Below, piece by piece: positions 24,348 to 33,023 of a DNA stretch of 36,545 bases. How positions within the stretch are numbered: position 1 is the first letter of the stretch; each line of letters begins with the position of its first letter. Origin of the DNA: DASXMR01 sp036495525. GTDB lineage: Bacteria > Actinomycetota > Actinomycetes > Streptosporangiales > Streptosporangiaceae. The notes under the pieces are model-generated. The model did not search any database and was not told the origin of the DNA. It saw nothing but the letters and a program-made list of their open reading frames with translations. A program made the translations under genes and the position numbers. The stretch covers positions 1-36,545 of the forward strand of contig DASXMR010000102.1 in the NCBI GenBank assembly GCA_036495525.1, written 5' to 3'.

Positions 24348-24416
24348 TCCGGCCCAGGCCTGCCGCGGCACGGGCAGCTGGTTGGAAGGCCGACAGAGAC
24401 GTGCCAGGGTGGTCGC

Positions 24417-25046
24417 ATGCAAATGTCGGAGGTGTTCGCGTCGGCGGTGGCCGTGTCCGTGCCGATCTTCGCGCTGGCAGCCGGGGCCGAGGCTCGCGGC
24501 CTCCGTGGCCGGCTGCGCCGGCCGGATCAGCAGTGGGAGCAGGACTTCGCCGCCTACCAGGCCGAGCACGAACTTGACCTGGACGGGAAGCCGTCCCGGC
24601 TGCTCGCGTTCTTCCGGGACATGCCGCCGCTGTCGAAGGCGTACGCGGTTGAGCGGATCATCGCGGTCGCGAGCACCATCGCCTGGCTGGTCGTCTTCGT
24701 GCTGCTGGCGATCACGGAGCTGCGCTGCCTGATCTGGCTCGGCGACGGCGCGGCCGGCCGCGACTCCTCGCTGGCGACCTTCTCGGTCGTGACGATCGCG
24801 ATCGCGATGGCGGCGCTCATCATCGCGCCCGCCCTCTACCTGCTTGTCCCGCTCGCGCTGCCCCTGGACGTGCTGCCTGGCGGGCTCAAGCGCGCGCTCG
24901 CGCCCGGCCTCGGCGAAGGCCGGGGACGCGCGTTCTTCCGCGCCACGCTGAGCGAGCTCGAGGGTGCCATGGAGCGGGCTGACGCGAAGATGGGCAAGCT
25001 GGATGACTCCGGCGGGAAGGACAAGCCCGGCGAGGGCGGCGCCTAG
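24417..25046 (+). CDS. Small membrane protein of unknown function
   Basis: The 209-residue product has no family I recognise. Hydrophobic segments lie at about 5-24 (or a signal anchor), 80-102 and 121-147, so it is probably a three-helix membrane protein. The loop at 25-75 is charged and rich in Asp/Arg, and the last 50 residues are hydrophilic with Lys/Asp/Gly. AGGGTGG lies a few bases ahead of ATG 24417; an in-frame ATG two codons later is an alternative. The gene is downstream of the TSUP terminator and convergent with rodA, with which it shares a CTAG stop. Function cannot be inferred from context. Confidence 0.75.
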   Translation: MQMSEVFASAVAVSVPIFALAAGAEARGLRGRLRRPDQQWEQDFAAYQAEHELDLDGKPSRLLAFFRDMPPLSKAYAVERIIAVASTIAWLVVFVLLAITELRCLIWLGDGAAGRDSSLATFSVVTIAIAMAALIIAPALYLLVPLALPLDVLPGGLKRALAPGLGEGRGRAFFRATLSELEGAMERADAKMGKLDDSGGKDKPGEGGA

Positions 25047-26359
25047 GCGAAGACGGTCCGGTGCCTGTGCACCGACTGCAGCACGCCGATCGCGATCATG
25101 TCCGCGAACATGGCTGACCCGCCGTAGGACACGAACGGCAGCGGCAGGCCGGTCACCGGCATGATGCCCACCGTCATCCCGATATTGATGAATGCCTGCA
25201 CCGCGAACCAGATCGCGATCCCCGAGGCGACCAGCATGCCGAACTGGTCATCGGCGCGGGCAGCTATCCGCAGCGCGCGCAGCAGCAGCACGGCGAGCAG
25301 CGCGATGATCGCGATCGCGCCGGCGAAGCCGAGCTCCTCCCCGGCTACCGCGAAGATGAAGTCGGTGTGCTGCTCGGGGATGAAGTTGCCCGCGATCAGC
25401 TGGCCGTGGAACAAGCCCTGCCCGGTCAGCCCGCCTGAGCCGATGGCGATCTTGGCCTGGTGCGCGCTGTAGCCGGTGCCTCGCGGGTCGGCCGACGGGT
25501 GCAGGAACGAGCCGAACCGGTCGACCTGGTAGGCCTTGAGCAAGTGCAGGTTGATCGCGGCGTAGACCAGCGCAGCAGCGCCGACGCCGCAGGCAGCGAG
25601 CCAGCGCAGCCGGATCCCGGACAGGCCGATCATGCCCACGATGATGACGAGCATCAGCACCACGACGCCGAGGTCAGGCTCGAGCGCCACCAGGCCGATC
25701 GGCACGGCGGCGCAGCCGGTCGCCAGCAGGATCGCGCGGACCCGCGGCCTGGTCTCGCCCTGCCGCAGCTGGCCGGCGATGATCCCGGTCATCAGGATGA
25801 TCGCGAGCTTGGCGAACTCTGACGGCTCGATCTGGAAGCCGCCGGGCAGCGAGATCCAGGAATGCGCGCCATTGACGATGCTGCCCAGCGGGGTGAGCAC
25901 GACCAGCAGCCCGAGGCAGGATACGGCGTACAGCACCGGGGCGCACATCCGCAGCAGCCGGTGGTCGCAGATGGTCACCAGGAACATGAAGACCAGCCCG
26001 ATGCCAATGTTCAGCAGCTGCTTCATCAGGTAGGCCCGCGGGTCAGCGCCCTGCTGCAGCAGGGATGGCTGGGTTGCCGACCAGACCAGCAGGGTGCCGA
26101 TCAGGGCGAGTGCGAGCACCGCGAGCAGCAGCACCCAGTCCAGGTGGCGCAGCGGCGAGCGCCGGCCGAGCAGGCGGCGCGGCAGCGAGCGCAGCAGCGA
26201 CATCCGGCTGCGCCGGCCGTACAGACCAAGCGCGCCCGGCCTGGCCAGCGGCCGGCCGGTGACCGGCCGGGTGCCGACCGCGCGGCTGACCGTGCTCACC
26301 GGGGCGAGCCGGCCAAGGCCAGCGCCCGGCAGCCGCCGCCGCAGGTCCTGCGAGATCAT
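25043..26359 (-). CDS. rodA: RodA-type peptidoglycan glycosyltransferase (SEDS family)
   Basis: RodA is the SEDS-family glycosyltransferase that polymerises lipid II during elongation, working with PBP2. The 438-residue protein has about ten membrane helices and the SEDS landmarks WISLPGGFQIEPSEFAKL, ALEPDLG, the AKIAIGSGGLTGQGL stretch, FIPEQHTDFIFAVAGEE and LPFVSYGGS. The first ~65 residues are a basic Arg/Pro/Gly-rich cytoplasmic extension (GRRSRMSLLRSLPRRLLGRR). ATG at 26359 overlaps the mrdA stop as ATGA, indicating translational coupling. It is the last gene of the mreBCD-mrdA-rodA operon. An alternative start at Met52 would remove most of the extension. Confidence 0.96.
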   Translation of the reverse strand: MISQDLRRRLPGAGLGRLAPVSTVSRAVGTRPVTGRPLARPGALGLYGRRSRMSLLRSLPRRLLGRRSPLRHLDWVLLLAVLALALIGTLLVWSATQPSLLQQGADPRAYLMKQLLNIGIGLVFMFLVTICDHRLLRMCAPVLYAVSCLGLLVVLTPLGSIVNGAHSWISLPGGFQIEPSEFAKLAIILMTGIIAGQLRQGETRPRVRAILLATGCAAVPIGLVALEPDLGVVVLMLVIIVGMIGLSGIRLRWLAACGVGAAALVYAAINLHLLKAYQVDRFGSFLHPSADPRGTGYSAHQAKIAIGSGGLTGQGLFHGQLIAGNFIPEQHTDFIFAVAGEELGFAGAIAIIALLAVLLLRALRIAARADDQFGMLVASGIAIWFAVQAFINIGMTVGIMPVTGLPLPFVSYGGSAMFADMIAIGVLQSVHRHRTVFA

Positions 26360-28509
26360 CCGCGGTGCCTCCCCTGCCGGGTCCCGGTACCGGCCGCCGC
26401 CTGCGAGCCGGTGTTCGTGCCGCCTGCCTTGCCCTGCCCCTGGCTGCCGCCGGTGGTGACGACCTGACCGCCGGCGCCAATGTGCGGCAGCTGCGGAAGC
26501 TCGCCGCCGGGCAGGTCAGCGGTCTTGCCCTCCAGCCCGTACAGGTGATCCCAGATCTGCCGGATCGCGGGCGCGGAGACGTCAGCGCCGAATCCTGAGT
26601 TGGGGATCATCATGACGACCACGTACTTCGGGTTGTTGCACGGCGCGAACGAGGCGAACACCGACGTCGACAGGTTGCCGGCCACCTGAGCCGTTCCCGT
26701 CTTCCCGGCGATGCACACCTTGTTCAGCGGGAAGCCGCCGAACGCGCTGGCCGCGGTACCTGACGTCACCACGCCGGCCAGCGCGTGCCGGATGTAGGCG
26801 AGCGTGCCCTTGGCCACCGGCAGGTGCCCGGCCACCGGCGGGTTGATCCGCCTTGCGACCTTGCCGTCGGGGCTGAGCAGCGCCTCGCCGATCCGCGGCT
26901 CGTACAGCGTGCCGCCGTTGGCCAGCGCCGCGTAGGCGCGGGCCAGCTGCAGCGGCGTGACGGTCACGTAGCCCTGGCCGATCGCCGCGATGACCGCCTG
27001 GCCCGGTGTCCAGATGTTGCCTGACAGGCAGTCGTCGTACTCGATCCGCTGGATGTAGGAGCCGTTCTGCTTGCCGTTCTTGCACCAGTTCTGGCCGGTG
27101 TGCGCGTTGTCCTTCCACAGGAAGTACAGCCACTCCCTGGTCGGTATCGTGCCGATGCTCTGGCCAGGCAGGTCTATGTGGGTTGGCCTGCCGAAGCCCC
27201 AGGCGAGCTCCATCTTCTGCATCTGCTGCACCGGCGCGTGCGGCGTGGTGACGACGTTCGCCTGCCGGTTGTCGTGCAGCCAGGTGTGGAAGGCCAGGTT
27301 GTAGAAGACCGTGTCGCAGGACACCACCAGCGCCTCGGACAAGCTCATCGGCCCGAGGGACGGCTCGCCGTCGTTGGCGTAGGAACGGCCGCCGATGTTC
27401 ACCGTTGCCGGGCAGTCGTAACTGCCGTGCAGCGGGTTGCCGTCAGCGACGGCCGCCGCGAGCGAGGTCACCTTCCAGGTGGAGCCCGGCGCGTACTGGC
27501 CCTGGGTGGCGCGTTCCAGCACCGGCTCGGAGTGCGCCGGGCCGAACAGCCGCCTGAACTCGGTGTCGTTGATCCCGCCGGTCCACACGCTCGGGTTGTA
27601 GCTCGGGTAGCTGGCCATGGCCACCACCCGGCCCGTGGTGGTCATCACCACGGCCGCGCCGGTGGTGGCCTTCCTGTTGCCCTCGGCCTGCGTCTTGTGT
27701 ATCGCCGTCGCGAGCGCGTTCTGGGTGTCCTGCTGCAGCTTCGCGTTAAGGCTGGTCACCAGGTAGTCGCCGGACTGGGGGGTGACCTGGCCGATCGTGC
27801 CGGTGACCTGCCCGGCCGCGTTCACCGCGACCTTCTTCACGCCGGTACGGCCGCGCAGCGCGCTGTCGTACTGCTGCTCGAGGCCGGACTGGCCGACCAG
27901 GTCGACGCCGGAGAACCCGGTCACCTGCAGGCCAAGCTTGTTGACCTCCTGCGCCGTGATCGGCTGCAGGTAGCCGAGCAACTGCGCCGCGTCGGTCCCG
28001 ATGGGCTGCTGGTAATGCGTGATGGGCTGCACGCTCGCGGTCACGCCGGGGAACTGCTGCTTGCTCTCCAGAACCTGCAGCGCGAGCTTCTTGGACACGT
28101 TCTGCGCGACCGGGATGGGCTGGTACGGCGAGCCGGGCCAGCAGGGCTGGTGCACGCCGACCGTGCACAGCCGGGTCTTCTTCCGCAGCACGCTGTCGCG
28201 CATGCCGAGGAGCGTGGCCAGCCGCTGCAGCTCGGCGGTGCCGCCGTCCGGTGCCCGGGAGACTTGCGCCATGTTGACGGCGATCACCAGCGCGGACTGG
28301 TTGTCGACCATGGTGGCGCCGGTGTCGTCCAGGATCTGCCCGCGCACCGACGGCTCGACGATCTCCCTGACCTGGTCCTGGTTCGCCAGGTTGACGTACG
28401 CGGAGTGCGTCGCGATCTGCAGGTACCAGATCCGCCCGCCGAGCCCGATCAGCAGCGCGGCTACCGCAAGGTAGACCACTGCCAGCCGCCGCCGCGATGC
28501 GGGAATCAT
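26356..28509 (-). CDS. mrdA: Penicillin-binding protein 2 (class B transpeptidase)
   Basis: PBP2 cross-links peptidoglycan in the elongation machinery, acting outside the membrane next to RodA. The 717-residue protein has an N-terminal membrane anchor (about 9-28), a dimerisation/pedestal domain, and a transpeptidase domain with SxxK (Ser343-Lys346 in PGSTWK), a SxN-type motif SCD (397-399) and KTG (603-605 in AGKTGTA). The C-terminal ~50 residues are Gly/Thr/Gln-rich. It carries several extracytoplasmic cysteines (115, 123, 367, 398, 476, 494, 599 and one near 625), unusual for a PBP2. It lies 3 bp after mreD and overlaps rodA by 4 bp. Confidence 0.96.
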   Translation of the reverse strand: MIPASRRRLAVVYLAVAALLIGLGGRIWYLQIATHSAYVNLANQDQVREIVEPSVRGQILDDTGATMVDNQSALVIAVNMAQVSRAPDGGTAELQRLATLLGMRDSVLRKKTRLCTVGVHQPCWPGSPYQPIPVAQNVSKKLALQVLESKQQFPGVTASVQPITHYQQPIGTDAAQLLGYLQPITAQEVNKLGLQVTGFSGVDLVGQSGLEQQYDSALRGRTGVKKVAVNAAGQVTGTIGQVTPQSGDYLVTSLNAKLQQDTQNALATAIHKTQAEGNRKATTGAAVVMTTTGRVVAMASYPSYNPSVWTGGINDTEFRRLFGPAHSEPVLERATQGQYAPGSTWKVTSLAAAVADGNPLHGSYDCPATVNIGGRSYANDGEPSLGPMSLSEALVVSCDTVFYNLAFHTWLHDNRQANVVTTPHAPVQQMQKMELAWGFGRPTHIDLPGQSIGTIPTREWLYFLWKDNAHTGQNWCKNGKQNGSYIQRIEYDDCLSGNIWTPGQAVIAAIGQGYVTVTPLQLARAYAALANGGTLYEPRIGEALLSPDGKVARRINPPVAGHLPVAKGTLAYIRHALAGVVTSGTAASAFGGFPLNKVCIAGKTGTAQVAGNLSTSVFASFAPCNNPKYVVVMMIPNSGFGADVSAPAIRQIWDHLYGLEGKTADLPGGELPQLPHIGAGGQVVTTGGSQGQGKAGGTNTGSQAAAGTGTRQGRHRG

Positions 28510-28512
28510 TCC

Positions 28513-30120
28513 TCAGCCTCCTGTCCGCCTGCCGAGCTGCGAGAAATCCGTCCGCCGGCTGCCGCGCCGGGTCAGGAACGCCAGCGGCGACCTGCGCCGC
28601 CGCCGGAACCGCACGGTTCTCGGCTGGCTGAGCCCGGAACCGCCGCCCAGCCCGCCGGACAGCCCCGAGCCGCCGAACGCGGGGCCATGACCGCCGGTCA
28701 GCAGCGCGCCTCCGGCCCGGAACTCAGAAGCCGCCGCGGTGCGCCTGACCATGCTCGGCTGAGCGCGGCGCAGATGGAATCGCGGCGCCGCCGCGCGCCG
28801 CGGCCGGCTGCTGCGCGCGGTCAGCGCGCCGCCGCCGACGATCCCGTCGCGGCTGCGCCTGCCGCCAAGCCGCAGGCCGCCGGCCCGCGGGCCGAGCTGG
28901 CGGCTGAACGTCCCCGGCGACGGCGTGCGGGCGCCAGGACGCGGGCCAGCCAGGGCATGCCCGGTCGCCAGCTGGCTGGCCGAGCCGCCACGCAATGTCG
29001 GGGAGGACTTGAACGAAGGGCTGCGGACCGGCCTGGACGCCGCAGGCCTGGCGGCCGTGCTGCCACCCGAGAACGAGATCCGCGGCAGCCCGCGCCGGGT
29101 CGGGGCCGGCCTCGCGGCCGAGCCGCCAGCGGAGAAGGAGATCCGCGGCAGCCCGCGCCTGCTGGCGCCAGCCGACTGCCGCGCTTTCTGCGCCCGCCGG
29201 CGCCCGGCGGCGAGGTGGAGGTTCACCGGCCGCGCTGACCAGCGGGCCGGCCCGGCCTGGAGCCTGGCCGCCGAGCCCGCGACGCCGTTAGCTGGGCGCA
29301 GCCGCGGCACGGCCGCCTGCCGCTGCGGGCCGGCCAGCGTGCGCCAGGTGGGCGGGCCGTAGCCAAGCCAGCCGTCGCCCAGATGGGCTGAGGACCTGGC
29401 TCGTGGTCCGCGCCGCTCGGCGCGGCGGGCTGCCCGCGAGCCGGCCGGGCCGGCGATCCAGCCGGCCCGCCCCAGCAGGCCGGTACCGCCGAGCAGCATT
29501 CCGCTCGCTGCCGGGCTGGCCAGGCCGGCCTGCCGCAGCACCGGCGCCGTGCTGCCGTCGGCCCTGGCACGGCGCAGCCGGGCCGACGCGTCTCCCTGCT
29601 GCAGCGCGGTCGCGTGGTCGGCCGGGCTGTCGGCCAGTGACCTGCTGGCGAGCACCACCAGGTAGAGCACAAGCGAGCTCAGCGCCACGTCGTACAGCGC
29701 CGAGGCCGGCAGCACGTGCCGCACGGCGGCGACCGTGACCTGGGACTTGTCCACGACCAGGCTCAGTCCCGCGTACATCGCCTCGCCGAGGACCGCGGCG
29801 CCGGCGGCGAGCACCAGCGGCAGCAGCGCGGAACGCGCCAGCACGCCGCGCAGCAGCCCGCACAGGTAGCCGATCAGGCAGAAGACCAGCGCGTACCCGC
29901 CGACGATCTGAGTGGCGGGCGGCGCGAGGTCGAGGCAGAGCCCGGCTGCGAACCCGGTCACCACGCCGGCGCCGGGCCCGCCGCACATCGCGAGCGCGAT
30001 CACCAGGAGCAGCACCAGATTGGGCGCGCCGCCGCCGGGCAGCGGCACCCGGTTGACGATGGTCAGCTGGACGAGCAGGACCGCCGCGACCAGGGCAGCC
30101 GACAGCGCCAGGCGCCTCAT
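28513..30120 (-). CDS. mreD: MreD with a 375-residue arginine-rich C-terminal extension
   Basis: Residues 1-160 are MreD: five or so hydrophobic helices with the family style NLVLLLVIALAM, GFAAGLCLDLAPP and VGGYALVFCLIGYLCGLL. MreD is an integral membrane member of the elongation complex with MreC and RodA/PBP2. From residue 161 to 535 follows a low-complexity tail with 66 Arg, 2 Lys and about 9 acidic residues, rich in Gly, Ala, Ser and Pro. It includes two copies of RRGLPRISFS (321-330 and 342-351). Typical MreD is 160-220 residues. The tail is in frame throughout and ends 3 bp before mrdA, so it appears to be expressed. ATG 30120 lies one base after the mreC stop. Confidence 0.92.
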   Translation of the reverse strand: MRRLALSAALVAAVLLVQLTIVNRVPLPGGGAPNLVLLLVIALAMCGGPGAGVVTGFAAGLCLDLAPPATQIVGGYALVFCLIGYLCGLLRGVLARSALLPLVLAAGAAVLGEAMYAGLSLVVDKSQVTVAAVRHVLPASALYDVALSSLVLYLVVLASRSLADSPADHATALQQGDASARLRRARADGSTAPVLRQAGLASPAASGMLLGGTGLLGRAGWIAGPAGSRAARRAERRGPRARSSAHLGDGWLGYGPPTWRTLAGPQRQAAVPRLRPANGVAGSAARLQAGPARWSARPVNLHLAAGRRRAQKARQSAGASRRGLPRISFSAGGSAARPAPTRRGLPRISFSGGSTAARPAASRPVRSPSFKSSPTLRGGSASQLATGHALAGPRPGARTPSPGTFSRQLGPRAGGLRLGGRRSRDGIVGGGALTARSSRPRRAAAPRFHLRRAQPSMVRRTAAASEFRAGGALLTGGHGPAFGGSGLSGGLGGGSGLSQPRTVRFRRRRRSPLAFLTRRGSRRTDFSQLGRRTGG

Positions 30121-30121
30121 C

Positions 30122-31069
30122 TCAGCCTCCAGGGCTCGGGGAGACGTGCGGGCTGCCAGGCGCCCGGGGCGTGACCGTCACCGTCACCGTCGGCACGGGC
30201 GTCGCGCTTGGCTTGGGCGGCAGCACCGAGAAGCGCGGGTCATGCGCTGGCGGCCGGACGACGATGCCCACCACGCCCAGCGAGCTGAAGTCCGCATACG
30301 GCTGCACGAGCGCGATCGACGTCAGCGAGCCGGCCTTGTTCTGCACCTGCTCGACCAGGCCGACCGGCACGCCGGCCACGAACGGCCGGTTGTTGACCGA
30401 CGCTGAGGTGACCAGCTGCTCCCCCTTGCTGAGCACCAGGTTCGCGTCGAGCACCTGCAGCCGCAGCAGGCCCGGATCAGCGGCGCCGAGCCCGGTCACG
30501 TAGCCAAGCTGCCCGGACGGCGCCATCCGGATGCCGACCACCGAGCTGGCATCGGTGGCCAGCAGCACGGTGCAGGTGTGCGCGCTGACAGCGGTGACCT
30601 GCCCGACAAGGCCGGCGCTGTTGAGCACCGTCTGCCGCGCCTTCACCCCGTCGGCGCTGCCCGCGTCCAGCGTGACGGTGCGCTGGAAGCCCTGGCCGGC
30701 CGCGACCACGGTGGCGGCGACGATCCGGTACCCGCCCTGGCCGGACAGCTGCAGCAGCCGCTTCAGCTGCGCGTAGTCCGACTTGGTGAGCTGCGCGGAG
30801 TTCAGCTGAGTGCGCAGCCGCAGCACCTGCGCCTGCAGCGCGGCGACCTGCGAGCTGTCGCTGCCGGAGGTGGAGCCGTCAAAGAGCCGGGTCACCGGCC
30901 CGGTCACCGCGCTGACTCCGCGCTCAGCGCCGCCGAACACCGAGCTGGCGACGCGGCGCATGCCGCCGACCGGGCCCGATGACCCGTCCCGGTAGTCGAC
31001 GACGATCAGCAGCAGCGCGACGACCAGCAGGACGCCGAGGACCAGGCGGGTCCGCCGCGAGTCGTGCAC
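30122..31069 (-). CDS. mreC: Rod shape-determining protein MreC
   Basis: MreC is a bitopic protein that connects MreB and MreD to periplasmic cell-wall enzymes. The 315-residue protein has a short basic N-terminus, one membrane helix (about 8-25), a coiled-coil stretch with leucine and glutamine heptads (about 72-108, QVAALQAQVLRLRTQLNSAQ), and the beta-barrel MreC domain (about 112-275) containing GYRIVAATVVAAG, LVGQVTAVSAHTCTVLL and GSLTSIALVQPYADFSSLGVV. The C-terminal ~30 residues are Pro/Thr/Ser/Val-rich. The start is ATG 31069, and the stop is followed by one base then the mreD ATG, a coupled pair. Confidence 0.96.
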   Translation of the reverse strand: MHDSRRTRLVLGVLLVVALLLIVVDYRDGSSGPVGGMRRVASSVFGGAERGVSAVTGPVTRLFDGSTSGSDSSQVAALQAQVLRLRTQLNSAQLTKSDYAQLKRLLQLSGQGGYRIVAATVVAAGQGFQRTVTLDAGSADGVKARQTVLNSAGLVGQVTAVSAHTCTVLLATDASSVVGIRMAPSGQLGYVTGLGAADPGLLRLQVLDANLVLSKGEQLVTSASVNNRPFVAGVPVGLVEQVQNKAGSLTSIALVQPYADFSSLGVVGIVVRPPAHDPRFSVLPPKPSATPVPTVTVTVTPRAPGSPHVSPSPGG

Positions 31070-31125
31070 CTGCTATCACCTCGTCCGCGCTGTCGCCAGC
31101 CGCCTTTGCTACCGCCGCCTGCCAG

Positions 31126-32157
31126 CTAGCGCCGCGACTCGGGCACCAGCACCTGCCGCAGCGTGTCGAAGTCCTCGACGCACTTACCGGTGCCGAGCGC
31201 CACCGAATCGAGCGGGTTGTCCGCCATGTGAATGGGCATCCCGGTTTCCTCGCGCAGCCGCTCGTCCAGCCCGCGCAGCAGCGCGCCGCCGCCGGTCAGC
31301 GCGATCCCGCGGTCCATCACGTCGCCTGCCAGCTCGGGCGGGCACTTGTCCAGCGTCGTCTTCACCGCGTCGATGATCACCGACAGCGGTTCCTCGATCG
31401 CCCGCCGGATCTCCTCCGCCGAGATCACGATCGTCTTGGGCAGCCCGCTTACCAGGTCACGGCCGCGGATCTCGGCGTTCGGCTCGTCCGCCGCAGGCCA
31501 GGCCGAGCCGAGCGAGATCTTGATCTCCTCGGCGGTCCGCTCGCCGAGCATGAGCGAGTACTCCTTCTTGCCGAACGTGATGATCGCCTGGTCCAGCTCG
31601 TCGCCGCCGACCCGGATGGACTGCGAGGTCACGATGCCGCCGAGGGAGATGACCGCTACCTCGGTGGTACCGCCGCCGATGTCGACGACCATGTTGCCGG
31701 TCGGCTCGTTCACCGGCAGGCCGGCCCCGATCGCCGCTGCCATCGGCTCCTCGATGATGTAGACCCGGCGCGCCCCGGCCTGATGGCCGGCTTCCTTGAC
31801 CGCGCTCTGCTCCACCCCGGTGATGCCGCTGGGCACCGCCACGACGAGCCGCGGCTTCGCCAGGTGGCTGCGGCGGTGCACCTTCTGGATGAAATACCTG
31901 AGCATCCGCTCGGTAACGTCGAAATCGGCGATGACGCCGTCCTTGAGCGGCCGCACGGCGATGATGTTGCCCGGCGTCCGGCCGATCATGCGCTTGGCCT
32001 CGACGCCGACGGCGACGATCTGCCCGGTATTGGTATTGAGCGCCACCACGGACGGCTCGTTCAGCACGATCCCGCGCCCGCGCACGTATACCAGGGTGTT
32101 CGCGGTACCGAGGTCGACAGCCATGTCTCGGCCCATGAAGGCCAGCGCGTTGCTCAT
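31126..32157 (-). CDS. mreB: Actin-like protein MreB
   Basis: MreB is a bacterial actin that polymerises under the membrane and guides cell-wall synthesis; in mycelial actinomycetes it is mainly needed for spores. The 343-residue protein shows phosphate 1 DLGTANTLVYV, the phosphate 2 region VVDIGGGTTEVAVISLGG, and the adenosine-binding part LTGGGALLRGLDERL. Also conserved are EPMAAAIGAGLPV and GGDELDQAI. The N-terminal segment MSNALAFMG resembles the amphipathic membrane-binding start. ATG at 32157 has GGAAGG about 11 nt upstream. It is the first gene of the mreB-mreC-mreD-mrdA-rodA run. Confidence 0.98.
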   Translation of the reverse strand: MSNALAFMGRDMAVDLGTANTLVYVRGRGIVLNEPSVVALNTNTGQIVAVGVEAKRMIGRTPGNIIAVRPLKDGVIADFDVTERMLRYFIQKVHRRSHLAKPRLVVAVPSGITGVEQSAVKEAGHQAGARRVYIIEEPMAAAIGAGLPVNEPTGNMVVDIGGGTTEVAVISLGGIVTSQSIRVGGDELDQAIITFGKKEYSLMLGERTAEEIKISLGSAWPAADEPNAEIRGRDLVSGLPKTIVISAEEIRRAIEEPLSVIIDAVKTTLDKCPPELAGDVMDRGIALTGGGALLRGLDERLREETGMPIHMADNPLDSVALGTGKCVEDFDTLRQVLVPESRR

Positions 32158-32699
32158 GTGGAACGGAACCTTCCAGATGGGTACTACCGGGCGATCTACC
32201 TGCTATCTGGTCCGCAGTAATGCGGTCTGCACAGCTGTGCACGGCGCCGCCGGGGGCACCACCATGCGTTGTTCATCGGCCGGGGCACGGCGGCCTAAAC
32301 GAGGTCAGCGGAAAAGATCTTGCCTCGCGCCGGGCGAGGTCCCATTCGCCCGGACATTGCCTGCCGTTCTCCTGCCTGCTGTGCAACGCGCAACTGCCAC
32401 GGTTAGTGCCATGATCTCGCGCCGATGCCAGAAATGCAGCCCCCCGGCGCTCAAGACCGGCATTGTTCGCCGGCCCGCCCCCGTCGCGACCCGTCCGCGC
32501 CATCCAGCCGGGCGCTGACGCCCGCGTGCGCTGGCAACGCCTGCTGTCGCCGACCGCGCCTGCCGGCCTGCTACGCAAGCCGCACCGCGGAAGTACCGAG
32601 ATTACCCCGCCAGGTCCGGCGCGCTCGCGGCGCCCCTGGTGATCCGGCTGCCGCCGCATGTCAGGGCGGTCACCCTGGCTGATCACGGCATGACGGCCG
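32158..32699. other. 540-bp gene-free region upstream of mreB
   Basis: I see no gene here on either strand; the open frames have no recognisable family. In many actinobacteria ndk lies between DUF4233 and mreB. I looked for NDK landmarks in this region and found none. The part next to mreB contains two adjacent dyads (separate entry). The rest is uniformly GC-rich with no clear promoter or RNA fold. It should carry the mre operon promoter and the end of the DUF4233 transcript. Confidence 0.5.
32212..32241 (-). promoter_or_regulatory. Adjacent dyads upstream of mreB (possible operator)
   Basis: A 14-bp perfect palindrome TGCACAGCTGTGCA at 32228-32241 and an inverted repeat CCGCA-GTAA-TGCGG at 32212-32225 lie side by side, 55-84 bp upstream of the mreB start. 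They are well placed for operator sites. A matching -10 element is not obvious, so a regulatory role is inferred. Confidence 0.4.
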
Positions 32700-33023
32700 C
32701 TATTGCCGCGCGAGCGTTTCCACCCGGTGGCCGAGCCAGATGCCAATAGCCCAGAGCCCGGCGAATAGCGCACCGATGAAATACATCACCGGCACGATCA
32801 CGCCAGCCAGGATGACGGACAGCTGCAGCGCGCTGCCGGCCACCAGCACGAGCGGCAGGCTGCGCCGGGCGAGGACGGCCAGCAGCAGCGCCGCCAGCGC
32901 GGTGAGCCCGCCAGCCAGCCCGGCGGCGCCCGGCGAGGCGTGGCTCACCTGGATGGCGACCGGGATAGCCAGCCCGATCACGATCACTTCCATGACCAGG
33001 ACGGTCGCGCACAGCCGTTTCAT
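32700..33023 (-). CDS. DUF4233 domain membrane protein
   Basis: The 107-residue protein has four hydrophobic segments (about 7-26, 31-49, 57-77 and 80-97) with short charged links and matches the DUF4233 family, found next to folC in actinobacteria. Function is unknown. The start ATG 33023 overlaps the folC stop as ATGA, so translation is coupled to folC. The C-terminus is basic (GHRVETLARQ). Confidence 0.85.
   Translation of the reverse strand: MKRLCATVLVMEVIVIGLAIPVAIQVSHASPGAAGLAGGLTALAALLLAVLARRSLPLVLVAGSALQLSVILAGVIVPVMYFIGALFAGLWAIGIWLGHRVETLARQ

Noticed and set aside
27100..29238. Plus-strand open frame of 712 codons opposite mrdA and mreD
   Set aside because: Shadow frame rich in Arg/Pro/Gly; it has no family motif and mrdA is certain. 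It also made me doubt the MreD tail, but that tail stays in the mreD frame and shares its operon spacing.
32158..32699. Degraded ndk between DUF4233 and mreB
   Set aside because: No nucleoside diphosphate kinase motif could be found in any frame on either strand.
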